Origin: JAAYCI01 sp031549285
GTDB lineage: Bacteria > Bacillota > Clostridia > Oscillospirales > Ruminococcaceae
Length of the DNA: 64,000 bases
Assembly (NCBI GenBank): GCA_031549285.1
Contig: JAVBPZ010000006.1
Span: 62,001-126,000 of the forward strand
Direction of reading: 5' to 3'
A program made the position numbers and the translations under genes. Under the pieces are notes generated by a model that saw only the letters and a program-made list of their open reading frames with translations, did not search any database and was not told the origin of the DNA. Shown piece after piece: positions 40,940 to 50,711 of the stretch (the stretch's first letter is position 1; every line of letters starts with the position of its first letter).

Positions 40940-42094
40940 ATGATACAGATGTACACGGCGCGTACCGCCGAGGTGGACGCGATAGAAGAAGCGATTGCGG
41001 AAATTAAAGGCCAGATCGATTTTTCAGTACTGAAAAAGCACGCCGGCGGCCTGCTGTTCTGCCATATGGATTTTGTGGACAGTGGCATGGTGGCCGCCCT
41101 GTGCGAGGCGCTGCCCTTCCCGGTGATCGGCATGACCTCCATGGCCAGCGCGGACGAACACGGTTACAGCCTGTTCGACCTGACACTGACGGTGCTGACC
41201 AGCGACGAAGTGCGCTTTACGGTGGGCATGACCCAGGGCATAGACCACGACAACTATCAAAAGGAAATAGACACGCTGTATGCGGAAATGCGCGCCAGCG
41301 TGAACGACGACCCAGCGCTAATTTTCACCTTCATGCCGTATATTCGGGATGTGGCAGGGTACGAGGTGGTCGCGGCCATGGACATTGCCTGCGGCGGCAT
41401 TCCCCTGTGGGGCTCCATCACAAACAACATGGATTTTAACTATGAAACGGTGCAGACTATCTGCAACGGAGAAGCACGGCGCGCGGGGCTGGCCATGATG
41501 CTCCTGAACGGGCCGGTGGAGCCAAAGTTTATTGTTTCTTCGCTGCCGGAGCGGAATATTGCAAACAACAGGGCTATCATTACCGAAAGCGACGGCGCCA
41601 TTTTACGCGGGATTAACGACATGCCGGTGCTGGAGTACCTGGCCAACATCGGGCTTATCATCAACAAAGAGAACATTACCACCACCCCGCTGATGATTTA
41701 CTACGATGAGGCCGAGGCACCGGTAGCGCTGGGCTTTTACACGCTGTTTGAGGATGGCTCGGTGCTGACCGGCGGGGAGATGCCGGTGGGCACATCGTTT
41801 GCTGTGGGCAGCATAGACGCACAGGGTATTTTCGAGTCCGCGGAGGAAGGCCTGGAGGAGATAGAAGCGGTAAAAGACCGCGGGGCCACCCTGCTGCTGC
41901 CGTGCGTCACACGGTATATTATGCTGGCGCCGGACCAGGAAAGCGAACTGCGCCTGATAGAAGAGCGCCTTACCGCTACCGGAAAGCCGTTTATGATGGG
42001 GTATTCCGGCGGGGAAATATGCCCGATGATGGGCGCGGACGGAAAGCTGCACAACCGGTTCCACAACTATACCTTCTGTGCGTGCCTGCTGTAA
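40940..42094 (+). CDS. FIST-domain (sensory ligand-binding) protein
   Basis: A 384-aa soluble protein with FIST N and C domains, a fold found with kinases, chemoreceptors and cyclic-di-GMP enzymes and proposed to bind small ligands such as amino acids. Visible parts: HAGGLLFCHMDF with VIGMTSMASADEHGY in the N half, and in the C half PVALGFYTLFEDGSVLTGGEMPVG and PFMMGYSGGEICP. AAAAGGAGAAAC precedes the ATG. It starts a plus-strand run with two hybrid histidine kinases, 130 bp before the first, so it is probably their input module. Confidence 0.85.
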   Translation: MIQMYTARTAEVDAIEEAIAEIKGQIDFSVLKKHAGGLLFCHMDFVDSGMVAALCEALPFPVIGMTSMASADEHGYSLFDLTLTVLTSDEVRFTVGMTQGIDHDNYQKEIDTLYAEMRASVNDDPALIFTFMPYIRDVAGYEVVAAMDIACGGIPLWGSITNNMDFNYETVQTICNGEARRAGLAMMLLNGPVEPKFIVSSLPERNIANNRAIITESDGAILRGINDMPVLEYLANIGLIINKENITTTPLMIYYDEAEAPVALGFYTLFEDGSVLTGGEMPVGTSFAVGSIDAQGIFESAEEGLEEIEAVKDRGATLLLPCVTRYIMLAPDQESELRLIEERLTATGKPFMMGYSGGEICPMMGADGKLHNRFHNYTFCACLL

Positions 42095-42224
42095 GAAAAT
42101 TTTGTTTTCACTTCCCGCTGGGTAGCGTACAACTCCATTTTGCCGGGGCGCCGGCGAACCATACGGCAGTTCACGTAACACCAATGCAACCGTTATTATT
42201 GAAACAAAAGGGGGTGCCTGTGCC

Positions 42225-43949
42225 ATGGACGAAAAACAGCAAATGAACCAGGAAAACAGCAGCACGGCACCCGAGGCAGCCCAGCTGGCGCGCGAAAATC
42301 GCAGGCTGCAACGGGAAATTTCCCGCCTGAACAACGCCATAACACAGGAAAAGCTGGCGTCTACCACACTGCTGAACCAGCAAAAGGCTAGTACCTTCAT
42401 CCAGCGGGAACGGGAGCGGTACCTGGCGCTGCTGTTGGCGAACTCCCCCAGTATAATCCTGTTTTTGAACAACACCCAGCGTGTGGAATTTTGTACAGAA
42501 TATTTTGTGAACAAAGCCGGGTTTGCGGACGCAACCAATGTCCTGGGGCACACCTGTGCGGAGCTGCTGTCCCCGTTTTTGGATGCCGACACCGCGCGGG
42601 AGCTACAGGGGCACATTCGCAATGTGCTGACGACAAACGCCCCGCATGTTTTTGATGTCACGTTCTATTTTGACCCGCAGGGCGACCCGGAGGATTTTTC
42701 CGGCCTGCTGGTCCCCATGAAAGACGAACAGCAGCACACCAACGGCGTGATGCTGATGTTCCACGACATAACCGACCTGAAGCGTTCCCGCGAGGAGGCG
42801 CTGGCCGCCAGTACCGCCAAAAGCACCTTCCTGTCCAACATGAGCCACGAAATACGCACCCCCATGAATGCCATCATCGGCATGACCGCCATAGGCAAAG
42901 CGGAAAAGACCCTGGCGGGAAAAGACTATGCGTTTGAAAAAATAGAGACCGCCTCCAACCACCTGCTGGGGGTCATCAACGATATTTTGGATATTTCGAA
43001 GATTGAATCCGGCAAAATGGAGCTATCCTGCGTCCGTTTTAATTTCGTCCATATGATGAACCGGGCTATCAGCGTTGTGTCGCTGAAAATGCAGGAAAAG
43101 CACCAGCGGTTCACCGTACAGCTAGACCCGGAAATTCCTGAATTTCTGTTTGGGGACGACCTGCGCCTGGCACAGGTCGTAACCAATATTCTTTCCAACG
43201 CGTCCAAGTTTACGCCGGAGGGCGGCGAAATTACCCTGTATGCGGCGCTGCAATGCAAAACGGAGGACAGCTGTGTCCTGCGCATGGAGGTGCAGGATTC
43301 CGGTATTGGTATTTCCGAAGAGGAGCAAAGCAAGCTGTTCACCATTTTTCAGCAGGCCCAGGCAGGCACCGCGCGCAGGTTTGGCGGCAGCGGGTTGGGG
43401 CTGGTCATCTCCAAACGCATACTGGAAATGATGGACGGCGACATACTGGTGGAAAGCCAGCCGGGCAATGGGTCGCGGTTTTTCTTCACGGCCGCCCTTG
43501 CCATTCCGGACCAGGAAAAACCGGCGGATACCGCCAAGATGGAGGGAACCAGCGCCCAAGAGTATGATTTTTCCGGCAAGGTCTTGCTGCTGGTGGACGA
43601 CATTGATATTAACCTGGAGATTATTCAGGCGCTGCTGGCGCCCACCAATATCACCATAGACACGGCAAAAGATGGGCGCCAGGCGTTGGACGCCTTTGCC
43701 GCAGACCCCGCGCGGTATGATGTGATTTTGATGGACGTGCAGATGCCTGAGGTGGACGGGCTGGAAGCCACCCGCAGGATCCGCGCGTTGGCATCGCCCC
43801 AGGCCGCGGCGGTTCCCATTATTGCCATGACGGCGAACGTGTTCCGAGAAGATATTGAGAGCTGCCTGCGGGCGGGAATGAACGATCATTTGGGGAAGCC
43901 TATCGTGCTGGCGGATATTCTGGCGATGCTGTCCCGTTACCTGCGCTGA
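42225..43949 (+). CDS. soluble hybrid histidine kinase (PAS-HisKA-HATPase-REC)
   Basis: A 574-aa cytoplasmic kinase. A coiled coil (about 15-65) leads into a PAS-like sensor (about 65-190), then the phospho-His motif FLSNMSHEIRTPMNAIIG (about 205-222), the N box NILSNASKFTP, G boxes DSGIGIS and GGSGLGLVISKR, and a receiver domain with acidic pocket (VDDIDIN) and phospho-Asp in VILMDVQMPEVDG. No TM and no output domain follow the receiver, so signal must pass to another protein or serve as a phosphate sink. It lies between the FIST gene and a second hybrid kinase. Confidence 0.93.
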   Translation: MDEKQQMNQENSSTAPEAAQLARENRRLQREISRLNNAITQEKLASTTLLNQQKASTFIQRERERYLALLLANSPSIILFLNNTQRVEFCTEYFVNKAGFADATNVLGHTCAELLSPFLDADTARELQGHIRNVLTTNAPHVFDVTFYFDPQGDPEDFSGLLVPMKDEQQHTNGVMLMFHDITDLKRSREEALAASTAKSTFLSNMSHEIRTPMNAIIGMTAIGKAEKTLAGKDYAFEKIETASNHLLGVINDILDISKIESGKMELSCVRFNFVHMMNRAISVVSLKMQEKHQRFTVQLDPEIPEFLFGDDLRLAQVVTNILSNASKFTPEGGEITLYAALQCKTEDSCVLRMEVQDSGIGISEEEQSKLFTIFQQAQAGTARRFGGSGLGLVISKRILEMMDGDILVESQPGNGSRFFFTAALAIPDQEKPADTAKMEGTSAQEYDFSGKVLLLVDDIDINLEIIQALLAPTNITIDTAKDGRQALDAFAADPARYDVILMDVQMPEVDGLEATRRIRALASPQAAAVPIIAMTANVFREDIESCLRAGMNDHLGKPIVLADILAMLSRYLR

Positions 43950-43971
43950 TACTGGCTGCCGTTACACTTTT

Positions 43972-44010
43972 CCACACCACGTATGTACACAGTGGTGTGG
44001 TTTTGTTTTT
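43972..44010 (+). terminator. terminator between the two hybrid kinase genes
   Basis: CCACACCAC/GTGGTGTGG stem followed by TTTTGTTTTT. It implies that the second kinase has its own promoter. Confidence 0.88.
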
Positions 44011-44116
44011 GGGTGGCGGCAGCAGCGGGGTTTTTCGTTGAAAAACCCTGTCCAATATGGTAAATTAATCTTATCCACCCGCACACACGGCGGGAAATCC
44101 CCGCAAGGAAAGAGGT

Positions 44117-46366
44117 ATGATGAAACAATTTTGGGGCCGCGTGAAGAACAAATATTTTGATCCCTCCTACCCTGTTGAATACCGTGTCACTATGATTTTT
44201 GTTATCATAGCGTATTTGATTTCCATATTATCCGCCACCACCAACACCCTGCTGCAAAAAGGGGTGATGGGCATTGTGTTCCAGTGGGTGTTCATTGCGG
44301 TGATGACCCTGTTTTTATTTTTCCCCAGCCGCCTGCAAACGGTGTTTTTCCGGCCTATCGTTCTCTTGGTCACCTTTGTGTATATCCCGTTCCTGTTCAC
44401 CCAAACGGCAGGGTACGACGGCACCGCCCTGTTTTTCTCCATCATCGGCATTTTTGTTTTGTCGGTTGCTTTTAAAGGCATTGCCCGCAACCTGCTGCTG
44501 GTCGGCAATATACTGGAGCTGGTGGCGCTGTGCGTTTTTCAGTACCTTCGGCCAGATTTAATTGTCCCGCACGGCAACGAACAGGCAAAACTGGTGGATT
44601 TGCTGGTGGCGCTTATCCTGACGCTGACCGCCATGTCTATCTTGTCGGTGTATATTATTGATGCCCTGCGCAAGGGGTACGAAACCACCAAAAGCGTGCT
44701 GGTGGAGCTTACGGAAAAAAACGAGAAACTGGCCGAGATTTCCCGCATGTTCCTGAACCTGGACAACAACGAGGATATGATCCGCAAATCCATGGACCTG
44801 ACCGGTTCCTTCCTTAGCTGCGACCGGCTGGTGTTTTGGGAGGCGGACACGGCCGGCCAGCAGTTGCGTCCTCTGTATGAATGGGACAAAGGCCATTTGG
44901 TGGGGCCCGGCGGCGCGGCGGTGGATTTTCGCCCGGGAACCTATTGTTACGACCGGTTCATTGCAGACAAGCTGCCCTATGCGAAGGACGGCCCGGAAGA
45001 CGCGGCCACCCTTTCGGTACCGGTATATACCGAGCGGGAATTCTGGGGCGTGATAGAATATATTCATAGCACACCGGCGCCCTGGTCCGACAGCGACGTG
45101 CAACTGGCAATACTGCTTACCGGGGTGTACGCCTCATTTTTTGGCCGGCTGGAGGCGGAAGCCACCCTGCTGAAGGCAAAGGAGGCGGCGGAGGCGGCCA
45201 ACCGCGCCAAAACCAGCTTCCTGTCCAACATGAGCCACGAAATACGCACCCCCATGAACGCTATCATTGGCATGACCCACATTGGCCTGGCCACCACCAG
45301 CACAGAGGATGCCAACCGCTGCCTGCGCAATATAGAGACCTCTTCTGTGCAGCTACTGGGCATCATAAACGACATTCTGGATATCTCCAAAATAGAGTCC
45401 GGGAAAATCACCCTGGAAAACGGGCGGTTTGGTTTCACCAAAATGCTGGATGACACGGTGGGGCTGGTGGCCGCCGCCGCTGAAAAGAAACACCTGCAGC
45501 TGCAGGTACTGCTGGGCGACGGGCTGGAAGAGGATTTTGTGGGGGATGAGCTGCGGCTGTCGCAGGTGTTGACCAACCTGCTGTCCAACGCCATTAAGTT
45601 CACGCCGGAGGATGGAAATATCACCCTGCGGGCCAGCCTGCTGGGGGTTGCGGACGAAACGGCCCGGGTACGCATCTCGGTGCAGGACGACGGCATTGGC
45701 ATAGATGCAGAACAGCTGAGCCGCATCTTTTCCGCCTTTGAGCAGGCGGACAACAGCATCACCCGGAAGTTTGGCGGCACCGGCCTGGGCCTGCCTATTT
45801 CCAAAAGCCTGGTGGAGCAGATGGGCGGGCAGATTTTGGTGCAGTCCACACCGGGAAAAGGTTCTGATTTTGCGATAGAAATCCCCTTGCGCCTGGCGGG
45901 GCCGCAGGACGCCCCCCGGGCAGGTGCGGCGCCAACGGCTGCCGCAGGTGCCGCTGCCGTGCCTCCACCGGACTTTTCCGGCATACACATGCTGATGGCG
46001 GAGGATGTGGAAATAAACCAGCTGGTGGTGATGGCGCTGCTGGAAAACACCGGCATTCAGATAGACGTTGCCGCCGATGGCAACGAGGCGGTGGAGATGT
46101 TCCGCCGGCACCCGGACAAATATGATATCATCCTGATGGATATACAAATGCCGGTCATGGATGGCCTGGAAGCAACCCAAACCATTCGCGCCCTGCCGCT
46201 GCCGCAGGCAAAACGCGTTCCCATCGTGGCCATGACCGCGAATGTCTTTACCGAGGACGTGCAGCGGTGCCTTTCCGCCGGCATGGACGGCCACCTGGGC
46301 AAGCCGGTGGAAATAGACAAAGCCATCAAGATGATTCAGCAGCTGACCGGCGATGCCGCAAAATGA
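44117..46366 (+). CDS. membrane hybrid histidine kinase (6TM-GAF-HisKA-HATPase-REC)
   Basis: A 749-aa kinase. About six hydrophobic segments span residues 22-190, then a GAF-like domain (about 205-345), the H box FLSNMSHEIRTPMNAIIG (about 372-390), N box NLLSNAIKFTPEDG, G boxes DDGIGI and GGTGLGLPISKS, an Ala/Pro linker (about 597-620), and a receiver with MAEDVEINQ and phospho-Asp in IILMDIQMPVMDG. The catalytic and receiver parts resemble those of the previous gene, suggesting duplication with exchange of the sensor. No output regulator is adjacent. Confidence 0.93.
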   Translation: MMKQFWGRVKNKYFDPSYPVEYRVTMIFVIIAYLISILSATTNTLLQKGVMGIVFQWVFIAVMTLFLFFPSRLQTVFFRPIVLLVTFVYIPFLFTQTAGYDGTALFFSIIGIFVLSVAFKGIARNLLLVGNILELVALCVFQYLRPDLIVPHGNEQAKLVDLLVALILTLTAMSILSVYIIDALRKGYETTKSVLVELTEKNEKLAEISRMFLNLDNNEDMIRKSMDLTGSFLSCDRLVFWEADTAGQQLRPLYEWDKGHLVGPGGAAVDFRPGTYCYDRFIADKLPYAKDGPEDAATLSVPVYTEREFWGVIEYIHSTPAPWSDSDVQLAILLTGVYASFFGRLEAEATLLKAKEAAEAANRAKTSFLSNMSHEIRTPMNAIIGMTHIGLATTSTEDANRCLRNIETSSVQLLGIINDILDISKIESGKITLENGRFGFTKMLDDTVGLVAAAAEKKHLQLQVLLGDGLEEDFVGDELRLSQVLTNLLSNAIKFTPEDGNITLRASLLGVADETARVRISVQDDGIGIDAEQLSRIFSAFEQADNSITRKFGGTGLGLPISKSLVEQMGGQILVQSTPGKGSDFAIEIPLRLAGPQDAPRAGAAPTAAAGAAAVPPPDFSGIHMLMAEDVEINQLVVMALLENTGIQIDVAADGNEAVEMFRRHPDKYDIILMDIQMPVMDGLEATQTIRALPLPQAKRVPIVAMTANVFTEDVQRCLSAGMDGHLGKPVEIDKAIKMIQQLTGDAAK

Positions 46367-46461
46367 CCGGCAGTATGGCAGGGCGTAAAAAACGTGTCCC
46401 TGCGGCGTATATCATTTGGCTCCCAAACAGCTGGGTTATGGAAAGCAAATTAAACCCTACC

Positions 46462-46500
46462 AAAAACAAACGGCCGCCCCACACAAAATGGGCGACCGTT
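46462..46500 (-). terminator. terminator of the MMPL operon
   Basis: On the minus strand AACGGTCGCCC and GGGCGGCCGTT pair with one mismatch and are followed by TGTTTTTG. It lies 37 bp after the last gene. Confidence 0.78.
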
Positions 46501-46536
46501 GACTTTTGATTGTATTTTGCGGGGCGACAAACCAAA

Positions 46537-48366
46537 TTATTGAAACAACGCCACCACCCGATCCCACAGCGTGGTATTGTCCGCCTGCTGTGGGGCGTCC
46601 ATGGTTTCGGCCGGTATGGCAATGGCGTCAGTCATAAACACGAACTGCACCAATATGGTGTTGGTGTTTTTGTCTGATACAAACGACACCGGTACAAAGT
46701 CCGATGTATCGTATTCGTCCATCAGCTTGTCTATTTCGCTCTGCATTTCATCCGGCAGGTCGGCCACCGCGTCGTTCAACTGGCCGGAACCGTCCTGCAG
46801 CTTATCTGCGCCGTCGCTATACTGCTGGGTGCCCGCCGCCAGCGACGCAATGCCGGTGTTCATTTGGCCATAGCCCGCCGCGATGCTGTCCACCCCGCCG
46901 GTGTACCCCACCAGCCCCTGGTGGAACTGGCCGTACTGGCCGGAAAGAGCAACCAAACCATCCGCCAGCTGCTGCAGCCCGGCAATGTCCAGGCTTTGCA
47001 GCGCCGTGTCCACCATGGAGGACAGCCCCGAGAGCTGCGCCGAGAAATACGCGAGGGAACCAACGGTTGCCGGGTCTGCGGACAGAAGCAAGGCAAAGGT
47101 GGGGTTTACACTGTCAAAGGTAGCTTTTACCTGCTGCGCCGCGGCATATTGTAAATTCAACTGGTTTAGCGAGGCCTGGGCGGCGTCCTTGTCGGGGCCG
47201 TCTGCCATCGCATCTACCGCGCCCTGCAGGGCGGTGGTATCCACTGGGTCGGTGCTCAGCTGGCCAATGGCCCCCGCCAGCGCGTCGTACGCGCTGCCCA
47301 GCGCGGCGTTCACGTCCGATATGCCGGTGGCAAGGCCGGACAACGCCGCCGGCAGCTGCGCCAGCTGGGTGGGGTCTATGCCGCTGCCGCCGCTCATGGC
47401 GGCGGCCATATCGGCCAGCGCCTGGTTTATTTGATTCGAGCCGGCCACCAAGCTGGCGGAGGACGCGCTGAGCTGCGAGAGGCCGGTAGCCATCTGCGCG
47501 GAACCGCTGGCCAGCTGTGTGCTGCCGTCGGCCAGGCCCTGTGCGCCGGTGGCCAGCTGGTCCACGCCGTCATTCAGCTGGGCTATGGCGTCGGTCAGCG
47601 AGGACATTTCCCCGGTCACGTCGCTGGTGTCCGGCAGCGAGATAGGCGTGGAGAACGGCATGCCGGAAATTTCCATCCCCGGCATTTCAAACGCCGTCAC
47701 ATCGGCAGACACGGTGGCGTCGGCGTCTTTGCCTGGCATTACCGTGAACACCACCATTTTGTTTTTCCCGGCGTTTGCCACCGTGGCGTCCGGCGCGGAA
47801 ATATTAGTGCATTTGTCCGCGTCCAGCGTCAGGGATATTTGCAGCATGTAGTTGTCATAAAACGTTGCATCCACCGCCATGTTCTGCCGGCTGGTAATGT
47901 GTATGGCCAGCTGGCCGCTGTTGCCGGCCAGGTCGGCCGGGTCCACCGGCGCACCGTCCAGCGTGTAGCTGATGGTAAACACCCACGGCAGGTTCTGGGA
48001 CGCCAGCGTCCCCTGGTAATAAAACTTCCCTGCATCCGCCTCCACGCTTACCGCGTCGGCCGTTTGTTCCATAGGCGCGGTGCTGGTCAGGTTGGCCACC
48101 ATGGTATAGTCGCCAAAATCGGTCAGCAGGCCGTCGGCGGTCACGTCAAATTCATTCACCACGTATACCTCCCGCACCGCGCCAGCGGTGGACAGGTTCG
48201 CGTAAACGACCTCTTCCTTATCGGCCACACCGGCCAGCCCAGCGCTTAGCACCGCCGCCTCCATGGCGTCGGCACCGGCCGCGCGCACCGGTTGCGTGGC
48301 CCCGGCGCCCAGCAGTACAATCACCAGGCCCATACATGCGATGGATTTAAACCACTTTGTTTTCAT
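46537..48366 (-). CDS. exported repeat-rich partner of an MMPL transporter
   Basis: A 609-aa protein with a clear signal peptide (MKTKWFK, hydrophobic core, cleavage likely after PVRAAG-like sequence). The first ~250 residues look like beta-rich domains. Residues about 250-590 are a helical region rich in Gly, Ala, Ser, Gln and Leu with heptad-like repeats (QLATGAQGLADGSTQLASG), as in the extracellular stalks of YhgE/Pip-type and MMPL-associated proteins. No C-terminal TM or sorting motif. ATG at 48366 (AGGAGAAGGC) overlaps the transporter gene by 20 bp. Likely forms the outer part of an export complex with the MMPL protein; exact role unknown. Confidence 0.72.
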   Translation of the reverse strand: MKTKWFKSIACMGLVIVLLGAGATQPVRAAGADAMEAAVLSAGLAGVADKEEVVYANLSTAGAVREVYVVNEFDVTADGLLTDFGDYTMVANLTSTAPMEQTADAVSVEADAGKFYYQGTLASQNLPWVFTISYTLDGAPVDPADLAGNSGQLAIHITSRQNMAVDATFYDNYMLQISLTLDADKCTNISAPDATVANAGKNKMVVFTVMPGKDADATVSADVTAFEMPGMEISGMPFSTPISLPDTSDVTGEMSSLTDAIAQLNDGVDQLATGAQGLADGSTQLASGSAQMATGLSQLSASSASLVAGSNQINQALADMAAAMSGGSGIDPTQLAQLPAALSGLATGISDVNAALGSAYDALAGAIGQLSTDPVDTTALQGAVDAMADGPDKDAAQASLNQLNLQYAAAQQVKATFDSVNPTFALLLSADPATVGSLAYFSAQLSGLSSMVDTALQSLDIAGLQQLADGLVALSGQYGQFHQGLVGYTGGVDSIAAGYGQMNTGIASLAAGTQQYSDGADKLQDGSGQLNDAVADLPDEMQSEIDKLMDEYDTSDFVPVSFVSDKNTNTILVQFVFMTDAIAIPAETMDAPQQADNTTLWDRVVALFQ

Positions 48367-50482
48367 TTGCCTTCTCCTGTTTCTGGTTGATTTCCTGTTT
48401 TCTATTGGCTTCCCCCGCTGTGGCAAGATCCCCATGATAGAACCCTGCCTTCCAGGTTGTAATCCGTATAAATCTATCAAACACCGTAAGCAACAGCGGC
48501 AGCATACACACCACCATCAGGAACGAGAGGATGGTCCCGCGGCCCAACAGCAGCCCAATGACCGACACCGAGGGGTTGGTGCTGGTGGCCGACAGCACAA
48601 ACCCGCAGATGGCCAGCGTACTGGCCGAGACCAAAATAGACTTGAAGGTCTCCCCGAGCGACGTTCGTATAGCGGCCTTTTGGTTCATGCGCCGGCGGTT
48701 TTCCATGTAGTACGAGGTAAGCAGTATGGCGTAGTCTACCGTGGCGCCCAGCTGTACCGTATTCACCACCAGGTACCCCAAAAAGTTTATGGGCGCGCCG
48801 GTAAAGTATGGAATGGACAGGTTGATCCAGATACCGGCCTCGATGGTGAACAGCAGAATGAACGGCAGCGAAAAGGACTTGAAGGTGATGAGCAGCACCA
48901 GGAAAATGGCCACCACGGCTATGATATTTACCCGGGTGTTGTCCACCGCCACCACATTTTTCATGTCGTACAGGTTGGCGCTTTGGCCCGCGGTGTAGTA
49001 ATCGTCTCCGTAATATTTTGCCGCGGTGTCCTGCACCGCCTCTACCGTTTCAAACGCGACGTCACCCTCGTTGCCTGTGTCGGTATAGGCGATGATGCGG
49101 GCGTACTCTTCCGAGTAAAACTGGTTGGTAATGTCACTGTCCAGGAAATCCGCCGGGATACCGGTGCCCACCGTTTCCGCGAAGGACATGACCCCGGTGA
49201 TATGTGGGATGTTTTTTAAATCCTCGGAAAGCTCGTATTCCTTCACGATATCCCCGCGCGGCACCAGTATGGCCATGACGGTGGACTGGCCAAACTGTTC
49301 CTGGATGGCGGCGGTGTCTTCTGCGGCGCGGCCGGTTTGGCTGGCATCGCCGTTGCCGTAGGTAAAGGCGGTGCGCCCCTGTCCCAGGAAAGCGGGAATG
49401 GCCAGGATCAGCACCAGTATGGTCACCGGGATGCCGATTTTGGTCAGCACGCGGCCCACCTTTTTAAAGCTGGGCATCAGCGGCCGGTGCCGCGTTTTGT
49501 CTATTATTTTGTAACAGCACAGTGTAAGCGCCGGCAGGAACACCATGCAGGACAGGAAGCTGAAAACAATGCCCTTTACCAGGTTCAGCCCCAGGTCCGC
49601 GCCGATTTGGAACTGCATGAACGCCAGCGCCAAAAAGCCAAACAGCGTGGTCATGGCGCTGGCCGCCACCGCCGGCAACGAGCGCTTCATGGCCTTGGCC
49701 ATGGCTTCCTGCACATCGTCTGTTTCCTGGCGAAAATCTGCAAAGCTGTGCAGCAGGAAGATGGCATAATCCAGCGAAACGGCCAGCTGCAAAATGGGGC
49801 TGACGGAATAGGTGACGAACGAAACCTGCCCCAGCAGGATGTTGGTGCCCATGTTGATGAGGATGGACACGCCGATGGCCGCCAAAAACAGCAGCGGTTC
49901 TATCCACGAGCTTGTGGACAGCATAAGGATAAGCAGGATGACCGGCAGCAGGATAAGCATGGCGCTGCCGGCCTCTTTGCCGGTGGCGCTTTGCATGGCG
50001 TACAGGTCGGCGGCATCACCGGACACGGCGCCGTCTTCCCCTATCAGTTCCCGTATAGCGGTAATGGCTTCCCCCTCGGCGCCTTTTTCCACCACCACCG
50101 AGTACAGGGCGTCGCCGTCTTTATAGAACCCTTCCACCGTGTCCGTATCATACATGGACAGCGGGGTTTTCACATCCACCATGTCGTCCAGCCACAGGAC
50201 CTCCTGCACGCCGGGCAAGGCGGCCAGTTGCGCCTTATACTCCAGCGCCGTGGGAATATCCACATCTTCCACCATCACACTGGCATTTGGCACCGCCTGG
50301 GTGAATTCCTCATTCATGATCTCCACCGCCTGGGTAGAGCGCGCCGACGGCGGCAGATAATCCACCATGTTATAGTTCACCCGCACGCCGAACAACAGCA
50401 CGGCACACACCAACGTAATGGCGACCACGATACCCACCACCAGCCGCCGGTGGTGAATAATTCCCTGGTTGATTTTCCGCAT
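48347..50482 (-). CDS. MMPL/RND family transporter
   Basis: A 711-aa transporter with the RND duplication: TM1 near residues 12-35, an extracellular loop, TM2-6 (about 165-345), a second loop and TM8-12 (about 545-690). Family motifs include SPILQLAVSLDYAIFLLHSF and VNTVQLGATVDYAILLTSYY, each with the central Asp/Tyr of proton-coupled RND pumps. MMPL proteins export lipids or amphipathic compounds. ATG at 50482 follows AGAAGGAGCC. Divergent from a TetR gene, which probably represses it. Confidence 0.9.
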   Translation of the reverse strand: MRKINQGIIHHRRLVVGIVVAITLVCAVLLFGVRVNYNMVDYLPPSARSTQAVEIMNEEFTQAVPNASVMVEDVDIPTALEYKAQLAALPGVQEVLWLDDMVDVKTPLSMYDTDTVEGFYKDGDALYSVVVEKGAEGEAITAIRELIGEDGAVSGDAADLYAMQSATGKEAGSAMLILLPVILLILMLSTSSWIEPLLFLAAIGVSILINMGTNILLGQVSFVTYSVSPILQLAVSLDYAIFLLHSFADFRQETDDVQEAMAKAMKRSLPAVAASAMTTLFGFLALAFMQFQIGADLGLNLVKGIVFSFLSCMVFLPALTLCCYKIIDKTRHRPLMPSFKKVGRVLTKIGIPVTILVLILAIPAFLGQGRTAFTYGNGDASQTGRAAEDTAAIQEQFGQSTVMAILVPRGDIVKEYELSEDLKNIPHITGVMSFAETVGTGIPADFLDSDITNQFYSEEYARIIAYTDTGNEGDVAFETVEAVQDTAAKYYGDDYYTAGQSANLYDMKNVVAVDNTRVNIIAVVAIFLVLLITFKSFSLPFILLFTIEAGIWINLSIPYFTGAPINFLGYLVVNTVQLGATVDYAILLTSYYMENRRRMNQKAAIRTSLGETFKSILVSASTLAICGFVLSATSTNPSVSVIGLLLGRGTILSFLMVVCMLPLLLTVFDRFIRITTWKAGFYHGDLATAGEANRKQEINQKQEKANENKVV

Positions 50483-50531
50483 ATAGGCTCCTTCTGGTAA
50501 AACAACGCCCTGTCGGTTATCCAACATTTTG

Positions 50532-50630
50532 TTGTATTTTTCACTTTAGTGAATTATAATCATCTTGGTGTCGGAACGCAACCACCAAATATGTGGATGT
50601 TGTGGTTTGTGCAACACTAACGAAAAGAGT
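50532..50630. promoter_or_regulatory. divergent control region between MMPL and TetR genes
   Basis: On the plus strand TTGTAT (50532-50537), 17-bp spacer, TATAAT (50555-50560). The spacer holds the inverted repeat TTCACT-TT-AGTGAA (50540-50553), a likely TetR operator covering both directions. A second inverted repeat CAACACT/AGTGTTG lies further into the leader near 50610. Confidence 0.62.
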
Positions 50631-50711
50631 GTTGGAAATTCAGAGAAAATTCACAAAACGAATGTTTCTATTTCACAAAGTAACATCGCAGAAAAACAGG
50701 GGGCGTGTGCT

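Noticed and set aside
49337..50500. Open frame of 387 codons on the plus strand
   Set aside because: Antisense to the MMPL transporter; His/Gln-rich shadow composition.
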